Position numbers and translations under genes: made by a program
Assembly: GCA_910585785.1 (NCBI GenBank)
Contig: CAJUEV010000025.1
Location: 1-6,402 of the forward strand
From: an uncultured Christensenella sp.
GTDB lineage: Bacteria; Bacillota; Clostridia; Christensenellales; Borkfalkiaceae
DNA: 6,402 bases
Direction of reading: 5' to 3'
Part shown: positions 1-4,592 of the stretch, piece after piece
How the letters are laid out: each line of letters starts with the position of its first letter
Numbering within the stretch: the first letter of the stretch is position 1
The notes under the pieces: model-generated
The model's database searches: none
The model's input: only the letters and a program-made list of their open reading frames with translations
Told to the model about the DNA's origin: nothing

Positions 1-1914
1 GACGAGTTTACGGGACGTGTGCTTAACGGCAGAAGATATTCCGACGGACTTCATCAGGCGATTGAAGCGAAAGAAAAAGTAAAAGTCAAGGAAGAAAACA
101 AAACTCACGCAACCGTTACCTTCCAGAACTATTTCCGCTTATACTCCAAACTTGCGGGTATGACGGGTACCGCTATGACCGAGGAGGACGAATTCAGGAC
201 TATTTACGCCTTGGACGTCGTTCCCATTCCCACAAACCGCCCCGTGCAGAGGGTGGATTACGCGGATATGATATATTCCACCGTGGAGGGCAAAAAGCGC
301 GCTATCGTAAACGAAGTTGTTGAAAGGCACGCGAAGGGACAGCCCATTCTTATAGGTACGGTGACGGTTGAAAAGTCGGAAGAAATTTCGCGTTTGTTGC
401 GTCGTAACGGCGTAAAGCACAATATTCTTAACGCAAAAAACCACGAGCGCGAGGCTGAAATAGTTGCGCAGGCGGGCAGATTCAACGCCGTGACCATCGC
501 GACGAATATGGCGGGACGCGGAACGGATATTTTGCTTGGCGGCAACCCCGAATACCTTGCAAAAAAACGTATGCGCGAAGAAGGCTTTGACCACGAAATG
601 GTTGAAGTGGCTATTTCCTACGCGGACAGAGAGTTCAGCGAGGAAGAAAAAGCCGCGCGCGCAAGATACGCCGAACTTTACGAAAATTTCAAAAAAGAAA
701 CGGACGCGGAAAAACAGCAGGTTATCGCAGCCGGCGGACTTTGCATTCTGGGTACCGAAAGGCACGAATCCCGCCGTATAGACAACCAGCTTCGCGGACG
801 AAGCGGACGTCAGGGCGACCCCGGCGACTCTATATTCTTTATTTCGCTGGAAGACGACCTTGCAAAACGTTTCGGCGGCGAAAGTATGAAAAAACTTTAC
901 GCGGCGTTTAAAATTGACGACGACCAGTGCTTGCAGAGCAAAATGCTTACAAGAAGCATAGAAAACGCGCAAAGGGCGATAGAGGGCAGAAACTTCGGCA
1001 TAAGAAAGCATACTTTGCAGTATGACGAAGTTATGAACGAACAGCGCAAGACCATTTACGGCGAACGTATGAAGGTTTTGAAGGGCGAGGACGTTCACGA
1101 ACAGATGCTTAAATATATTCCCGACTATATCGAAAAAATAGTCGGCGAAACGGTAAACACGGACGCTATGCCCGAAAAGTGGGACGAAGAAGCGCTTAAC
1201 GCGGCGCTTGCGCAAAAGGTTTACCCCGACGAGTGCGACTTTGTAATAACCCGCGAAATGCTTGAACGCTGGGATTACGAGCACGCTTTAAACAAAATTT
1301 CGAAAGAAGTTATAAAAGCGTACGAGCAGAAGATAGTAAACATTTACGAAATGACGGAAGGGCAAGTCGACTACCGCCAGATAGAGCGCAACGAACTTTT
1401 GCGTTCGGTTGACAGAAACTGGATTGACCATATTGACGCTATGGACCAGTTGAGAAAGGGTATAGGGCTGCGCGGCTACGCCCAGCAAGACCCCGTCATC
1501 GCGTATAAGCAGGAAGGTTACGAAATGTTTACCGAAATGATTGAACGCGTTCAGACGATTACCATTTCAAGATTGCTTAAAGGCAGAATAGTGCGCGTGC
1601 CCGCACCTATGCCCGCAAGGCAGCCTGTGCCGGCGCAAACCGCGCCTTCGGACGGAGAAACGGCTGAAAGAGCGAATAATGCCGACGTAGCGGGCGAACC
1701 CGCGCAGAAACCCGCGGCGCAAAAATCTTCAACGCAGTCGGCGCCCGTAATAGGCGACGCGCCCAAAGCGCCGGAAGGGCTTTCCACAAACATCGGCGGA
1801 AAGCAGATTCCCAAAGTTGCGCCTAAGTCCGCAAAAGTCGGCAGAAACGACCCCTGCCCTTGCGGAAGCGGTAAAAAATATAAGGACTGCTGCTACTGGC
1901 GCGACCATAAGTAA
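1..1914 (+). CDS. secA: SecA preprotein translocase ATPase, 3' part (N-terminus outside window)
   Basis: SecA is the ATPase motor that pushes unfolded preproteins through the SecYEG channel at the inner face of the membrane. The reading frame is open from base 1, so 637 C-terminal residues are visible; the nucleotide-binding domain 1 with Walker A/B and most of the preprotein cross-linking domain lie upstream. Visible in order (numbered from the first visible codon): the end of the cross-linking domain with GRRYSDGLHQAIEAKE near 10-25; MTGTA at 54-58; helicase motif V, TNMAGRGTDI, at 168-177; motif VI around 251-275 with GTERHESRR and LRGRSGRQGD; the helical scaffold/wing region; a long Ala/Pro/Gln-rich linker at roughly 535-610; and a C-terminal SEC-C zinc site, C619-x-C621-x8-C630-C631, which in this family binds SecB or ribosomes/lipid. 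The C-terminus is intact, and prfB follows after 105 bases, the usual Firmicutes neighbour. Identity is certain from the motifs. Confidence 0.98.
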   Translation, partial: DEFTGRVLNGRRYSDGLHQAIEAKEKVKVKEENKTHATVTFQNYFRLYSKLAGMTGTAMTEEDEFRTIYALDVVPIPTNRPVQRVDYADMIYSTVEGKKRAIVNEVVERHAKGQPILIGTVTVEKSEEISRLLRRNGVKHNILNAKNHEREAEIVAQAGRFNAVTIATNMAGRGTDILLGGNPEYLAKKRMREEGFDHEMVEVAISYADREFSEEEKAARARYAELYENFKKETDAEKQQVIAAGGLCILGTERHESRRIDNQLRGRSGRQGDPGDSIFFISLEDDLAKRFGGESMKKLYAAFKIDDDQCLQSKMLTRSIENAQRAIEGRNFGIRKHTLQYDEVMNEQRKTIYGERMKVLKGEDVHEQMLKYIPDYIEKIVGETVNTDAMPEKWDEEALNAALAQKVYPDECDFVITREMLERWDYEHALNKISKEVIKAYEQKIVNIYEMTEGQVDYRQIERNELLRSVDRNWIDHIDAMDQLRKGIGLRGYAQQDPVIAYKQEGYEMFTEMIERVQTITISRLLKGRIVRVPAPMPARQPVPAQTAPSDGETAERANNADVAGEPAQKPAAQKSSTQSAPVIGDAPKAPEGLSTNIGGKQIPKVAPKSAKVGRNDPCPCGSGKKYKDCCYWRDHK

Positions 1915-1938
1915 ATAATACAACTTTTAAAAAACGTA

Positions 1939-1966
1939 TATGCGTCCGTACGAGTGCGGGCGCATA
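1939..1966 (+). terminator. Strong hairpin between secA and prfB, possible terminator or processing site
   Basis: TATGCGTCCG (1939-1948) pairs with CGGGCGCATA (1957-1966) with one G-U pair. Two further inner pairs (one U-G, one A-U) leave a CGAG loop at 1951-1954. The stem is about 12 base pairs and starts 24 bases after the secA stop. It is followed by CAACTTAAAATTTC rather than a clean run of T, so as an intrinsic terminator it is weak. It could equally be an mRNA-stabilising or attenuating hairpin between two co-transcribed genes. Confidence 0.45.
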
Positions 1967-2019
1967 CAACTTAAAATTTCAGTCCGCAAATACGCGGGAT
2001 TTTAATTAACTTTGATTTT

Positions 2020-3120
2020 ATGTTTAAAGCAGACGATTACAGATTAAAACTTAAAACTTTGGAAGCGACGCTTGCGGAAGCGAAGTACGCGCTGGATATC
2101 GACAATCTGGGCGCGCGCCTTGCCGAACTGAAAACCGAGCAGGAAAATCCCGAAGTATGGCAGGATTTGGAAAAATCCAAAAAGATTGGCAGAGAAATTT
2201 CTTCCGTTGAAAATAAAATTTCTTCCTATAACGCGGGCGCAAGCGCGATAGCGGACGCGGCGGCTTTTATTGATTTGATTGAGGAAGCCGACGACGAAAG
2301 CCTTATTCCCGAACTCGAAAATATGATTTCCGCCGCGGAGGAAGACATTGAAAATATGCGCATACGCGCACTTTTGCGCGGCAAGTACGACGCAAACAAC
2401 GCCATTTTAAACTTGCACGCGGGCGCGGGCGGCACCGAGGCTTGCGACTGGACCCAGATGCTTTACAGAATGTATTGCCGCTATTGCGAGCAGCAGGGCT
2501 TTAAAGTGACGGAGTTGGACTTTGAAGACGGGGACGAAGCGGGATTAAAGTCGGTAAGTTTTAAAGTGGACGGTGAAAACGCTTACGGATTTTTAAAGGC
2601 GGAAAAGGGCGTTCACCGCTTGGTGCGCATTTCTCCTTTCGACAGTAACAAGCGCCGCCACACTTCGTTTGCTTCTTTGGAAGTTATGCCGGAAGTGGAC
2701 GACGCGGGCGAAGTGGAAATTAAGGACGAAGATATAAGAATAGACGTTTACCGTTCTTCGGGCGCGGGCGGACAAAAGGTAAATAAAACCGAAACCGCAA
2801 TACGCATAACCCATTTTCCTACGGGCATAGTGGTAACTTGCCAAAACGAAAGAAGCCAGCTTCAAAACAAGGCTATGGCTTTCGAATATCTGCGCGCAAA
2901 ACTTGTCGAAAGGCAAATTGCCGAGCGCGAGGCAGCCGACGCCGAACTTAAAGGCGAAATCAAAAAAATAGAGTGGGGCAGCCAGATTCGCTCGTACGTG
3001 TTCTGTCCGTACACCCTTGTAAAGGACCACAGAACGGGTTTTGAAATTACCAACGTTCAAAGCGTTATGGACGGAGAAATTCAGGGTTTTATAATAGACT
3101 ACCTTAAAAAGACGGTATAA
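2020..3120 (+). CDS. prfB: Peptide chain release factor 2 (RF2), complete, no programmed frameshift
   Basis: RF2 recognises UGA and UAA stop codons in the ribosomal A site and triggers peptidyl-tRNA hydrolysis. The protein is 366 residues, the normal RF2 length. The stop-codon-reading tripeptide SPF is at residues 205-207, which makes it RF2 rather than RF1 (PxT), and the catalytic GGQ is at 250-252 within SGAGGQKVNKTE; both fall at the same numbers as in E. coli RF2. The N-terminal helical domain aligns in one frame: residues 25-26 are Leu-Asp (CTG GAT, 2092-2097), where E. coli and many others have a Leu codon and an in-frame UGA requiring a +1 shift. The start is the only ATG between the in-frame TAA at 1972 and the conserved N-terminus, but no Shine-Dalgarno sequence precedes it (TTAATTAACTTTGATTTT). 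It follows secA by 105 bases on the same strand, so co-transcription is possible; a hairpin lies between them. Confidence 0.98.
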   Translation: MFKADDYRLKLKTLEATLAEAKYALDIDNLGARLAELKTEQENPEVWQDLEKSKKIGREISSVENKISSYNAGASAIADAAAFIDLIEEADDESLIPELENMISAAEEDIENMRIRALLRGKYDANNAILNLHAGAGGTEACDWTQMLYRMYCRYCEQQGFKVTELDFEDGDEAGLKSVSFKVDGENAYGFLKAEKGVHRLVRISPFDSNKRRHTSFASLEVMPEVDDAGEVEIKDEDIRIDVYRSSGAGGQKVNKTETAIRITHFPTGIVVTCQNERSQLQNKAMAFEYLRAKLVERQIAEREAADAELKGEIKKIEWGSQIRSYVFCPYTLVKDHRTGFEITNVQSVMDGEIQGFIIDYLKKTV

Positions 3121-3134
3121 TTTTATCCGTCTTT
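3108..3134 (+). terminator. Hairpin across the prfB stop codon, candidate terminator
   Basis: AAAGACGG (3108-3115) is a perfect inverted repeat of CCGTCTTT (3127-3134), enclosing the TAA stop at 3118-3120. With a bulged U, three more A-U pairs can form inside (3117-3119 with 3124-3126). The A-run on the 5' side (AAAAA before GACGG) and the CTTT on the 3' side resemble a compact intrinsic terminator, but the T-run is only three bases before CC, so efficiency may be low. It suggests that prfB transcription can end before tsaD. Confidence 0.45.
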
Positions 3135-3203
3135 CCATACCTTTGCGCGCCTGCTATAAGTACGGTAAAAAAGTTGAACATATTTCCGTTATTTTGTTGA
3201 ATA

Positions 3204-4238
3204 ATGTACAATCCTGATTTAACTATAAAAAAAGACCCTGTTATTTTGGGTATAGAATCAAGTTGCGACGAAACCGCCGCCGCCGTAATCCGCGGGCGCA
3301 GACTGCTGTCCGATAAAATAATTTCTTCCGCGGCGGAACAGGCAAAATACGGCGGAGTAGTGCCGGAAATCGCCTCCCGCGCGCATACCGACGCGGTTGA
3401 CGAGGCGGTAACTCAGGCGCTAAAAGAGGCGGGTGTAACCGTAAATGATTTGGACGCCGTTGCGGTTACGTACGGCGCGGGGCTGTTGGGGGCGCTGCTT
3501 GTCGGCGTGTCCTTTGCAAAGGCGCTGGCGTATTCGCTGAATATTCCGCTTATAGCGGTAAATCATATCCGCGGGCATATGGCGGCTGCGTATTTGCAGA
3601 ACGCGGAGTTGAAGCCGCCCTTCGTCACATTGCTTGCAAGCGGCGGACATACCGCAATTTTGCATACGCAAGATTATTCAAAGTTTAAAATGCTTGGCGG
3701 CACTTGCGACGACGCCGCGGGCGAAGCGTTTGACAAGGTTGCGCGCGTGCTCGGGTTGGAATATCCCGGCGGAGTAAACGTTGAAAGGCTGGCTTCCCGC
3801 GGAAAAAACAATATAAATCTGCCGCAAGCGCTTGTAAAAAACTCGGAAAAGCTTCAATTTTCATACAGCGGACTAAAAACAGCGGTTATAAATTATTGCC
3901 ACAACGCAGAGCAAAAGGGTGAAAAAGTAAATCTTGCGGACGTGGCTTGTTCGTTTCAGCACGCGGCGCTGGACCCGCTTGTCAAAAAAACGGTGGCTTG
4001 CGCGCTTGAACTCGGCGTAAAGACGGTTGCGGCGGGCGGCGGAGTTACGGCAAACGGATATTTGCGTAAAACCCTTGCGGAATCGTGTAAAAAAGCGGGG
4101 CTTAGCCTTGTGTTACCGGAAAAAAGGTATTGCACTGACAACGCTGCAATGATAGCGGCGGAAGGGCTTATTCGCTATAATTTGGGCGATTTTGCCGAAA
4201 TGTCGCTTAATGCAAAGGCGCAAATCCCGCTTATTTAA
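3204..4238 (+). CDS. tsaD: tRNA N6-threonylcarbamoyladenosine synthase subunit TsaD (Kae1/Gcp/YgjD family)
   Basis: TsaD transfers the threonylcarbamoyl group from threonylcarbamoyl-AMP to A37 of tRNAs decoding ANN codons, acting in the cytoplasm with TsaB and TsaE; TsaC/YwlC makes the AMP intermediate. None of those partners is in this window. The 344-residue length is normal. Visible family motifs: ILGIESSCDETA at 14-25; LLGALLVG at 94-101; the metal-binding HxxxH in NHIRGHM (H121, H125); ASGGHT at 145-150; DDAAGEAFDKVAR near 171-183; FSYSGLKTAV near 218-227; AAGGGVTANG at 276-285; and CTDNAAM with the third metal ligand D312. The usual GPG before LLGALL reads GAG here (residues 91-93). The start at 3204 is the only ATG after an in-frame TGA at 3198-3200; it gives a 12-residue extension before the conserved core and has no Shine-Dalgarno sequence. 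A TTG at 3246 is the only later near-start. Sure of identity, less sure of the exact start. Confidence 0.97.
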   Translation: MYNPDLTIKKDPVILGIESSCDETAAAVIRGRRLLSDKIISSAAEQAKYGGVVPEIASRAHTDAVDEAVTQALKEAGVTVNDLDAVAVTYGAGLLGALLVGVSFAKALAYSLNIPLIAVNHIRGHMAAAYLQNAELKPPFVTLLASGGHTAILHTQDYSKFKMLGGTCDDAAGEAFDKVARVLGLEYPGGVNVERLASRGKNNINLPQALVKNSEKLQFSYSGLKTAVINYCHNAEQKGEKVNLADVACSFQHAALDPLVKKTVACALELGVKTVAAGGGVTANGYLRKTLAESCKKAGLSLVLPEKRYCTDNAAMIAAEGLIRYNLGDFAEMSLNAKAQIPLI

Positions 4239-4243
4239 GCGGG
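4226..4243 (+). terminator. Hairpin across the tsaD stop codon, possible terminator
   Basis: CCCGCTT (4226-4232) and AAGCGGG (4237-4243) form a perfect 7-bp stem with loop ATTT; the TAA stop (4236-4238) sits in the loop and 3' arm. It is followed by TAAAAGCGGTTTTAAAC, where the first T-run begins nine bases after the stem, so it is not a classic terminator. It is placed like the hairpin at the end of prfB. Confidence 0.35.
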
Positions 4244-4247
4244 TAAA

Positions 4248-4296
4248 AGCGGTTTTAAACAACAGTGTAAAATTCGCTTTACTTTTAAAAACCGTT
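4248..4296 (+). other. Second inverted repeat after tsaD, overlapping the ileS promoter
   Basis: CGGTTTT (4250-4256) pairs with AAAACCG (4288-4294), extendable by A-U/G-U pairs outside (4248-4249 with 4295-4296) and by AAA/TTT inside (4257-4259 with 4284-4286) past a bulged A. The internal loop holds a small GTAAA/TTTAC hairpin (4267-4271 with 4278-4282). It is AT-rich apart from the CGG/CCG pairs and has no T-run after it. It may end tsaD transcription, or may be incidental to the promoter it overlaps. Confidence 0.3.
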
Positions 4297-4306
4297 AGGT
4301 TATAAT
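4278..4306 (+). promoter_or_regulatory. Sigma-A type promoter for the T-box leader and ileS
   Basis: A perfect -10 hexamer TATAAT lies at 4301-4306, and TTTACT at 4278-4283 serves as a -35 (four of six matches to TTGACA), separated by exactly 17 bases. Transcription would start near 4312-4314, about 20 bases before the first paired element of the T-box leader and about 280 bases before ileS. The placement relative to the riboswitch is what makes the call convincing. No extended -10 TG is present. Confidence 0.7.
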
Positions 4307-4509
4307 TTGAATGTAAAACTTAATTTAAAAGCTACGACGGAGGACAACGCCGCAAGCCACGCGATTTTAAGAGAGTTTTCGGTTGGTGTAAGAAAACATT
4401 CGCCCTTGCAGGATATCGCCTCCCAGCCTGTTTTCCGAACGCGGAAATTTTCCGCTATTAAGAAAATACGGATTCGTAACCCGTTACAAGTTACGGCAAA
4501 TGATAGTTT

Positions 4510-4552
4510 GTTTTGGTGGTTTATAAACGCATTTTTTAAGAGCGTCCGAAAC
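4510..4552 (+). promoter_or_regulatory. T-box antiterminator helix with TGGT tRNA-acceptor-binding bulge
   Basis: GTTTTGG (4510-4516) pairs with CCGAAAC (4546-4552) as helix A1 (one U-G pair), and ACGC (4527-4530) with GCGT (4542-4545) as helix A2. The bulge between them begins TGGT (4517-4520), which is complementary to the ACCA end of an uncharged tRNA with discriminator A, as in tRNA-Ile. The usual bulge is seven bases, UGGNACC; here it reads TGGTTTATAA, ten bases, with the conserved ACC missing. The 3' arm overlaps the 5' arm of the terminator, so the two structures exclude each other. Confidence 0.8.
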
Positions 4553-4574
4553 GGGGCGTTCTTTATTTTTATTT
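4538..4574 (+). terminator. Rho-independent terminator of the ileS T-box leader
   Basis: AAGAGCGTCC (4538-4547) pairs with GGGCGTTCTT (4554-4563) with two G-U pairs and a short GAAACG loop, followed by a T-rich run TATTTTTATTT (4564-4574). It forms when the tRNA is charged and the antiterminator is not stabilised, stopping transcription before ileS. Its 5' arm shares 4542-4547 with the antiterminator. Confidence 0.88.
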
Positions 4575-4582
4575 AAATTTAC

Positions 4583-4587
4583 GGAGG
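4583..4587 (+). promoter_or_regulatory. Shine-Dalgarno sequence of ileS
   Basis: GGAGG lies five bases before the ATG at 4593 and fixes the ileS start. It is the only strong ribosome binding site in the window; prfB and tsaD have none. The same GGAGG also occurs in stem I of the T-box (4339-4343), where it is paired and structural. Confidence 0.9.
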
Positions 4588-4592
4588 CGCAT

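Larger units (their letters stand above)
4335..4574 (+). promoter_or_regulatory. Isoleucine T-box riboswitch leader of ileS
   Basis: This leader RNA senses uncharged tRNA-Ile and, when bound, stabilises an antiterminator so that ileS is transcribed. Stem I: base GGAGG (4339-4343) with CCTCC (4419-4423); GCAAG (4352-4356) with CTTGC (4405-4409); GCGA (4361-4364) with TCGC (4400-4403); the conserved AAGAGAG (4369-4375); and an apical TTTTC/GAAAA stem (4376-4380, 4392-4396) closing GGTTGGTGTAA, the family's hallmark loop. The specifier codon is ATC (Ile) at 4415-4417, followed by the expected purine and the CCTCC arm. Stem II-like pairings lie at 4432-4455, and stem III is TCGTAAC/GTTACGG (4474-4480, 4490-4496). 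The antiterminator and terminator are listed separately. No protein-coding gene is supported in the 354 bases between tsaD and ileS. The call rests on several independent matches plus its position directly before ileS. Confidence 0.93.

Noticed and set aside
139..1284. A 381-codon open frame on the - strand across secA
   Set aside because: It is antisense to clear SecA motifs. Its composition (rich in Phe, Val, Arg, Ala) is what the reverse complement of secA codons gives, and it has no recognisable domain or start signal.
2593..3138. A 181-codon open frame on the - strand across prfB
   Set aside because: It shadows the conserved RF2 catalytic domain, and no independent evidence supports coding.
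3174..3202. A promoter for tsaD with TTGAAC as -35 and TTGAAT as -10, 17 bases apart
   Set aside because: The -10 is poor and the start of transcription would fall after the ATG, so it would need a different translation start. Not supported enough to list.
4412..4414. GAT (Asp) as the T-box specifier
   Set aside because: It is out of register with the purine-CCTCC pattern that follows the specifier. ATC at 4415-4417 fits both the position and the downstream isoleucyl-tRNA synthetase.
4307..4576. An 89-codon open frame starting with ATG on the + strand between tsaD and ileS
   Set aside because: It lies entirely on the T-box leader, ends inside the terminator T-run, has no ribosome binding site, and its bases are explained by RNA pairing. 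The translation looks like no known protein.
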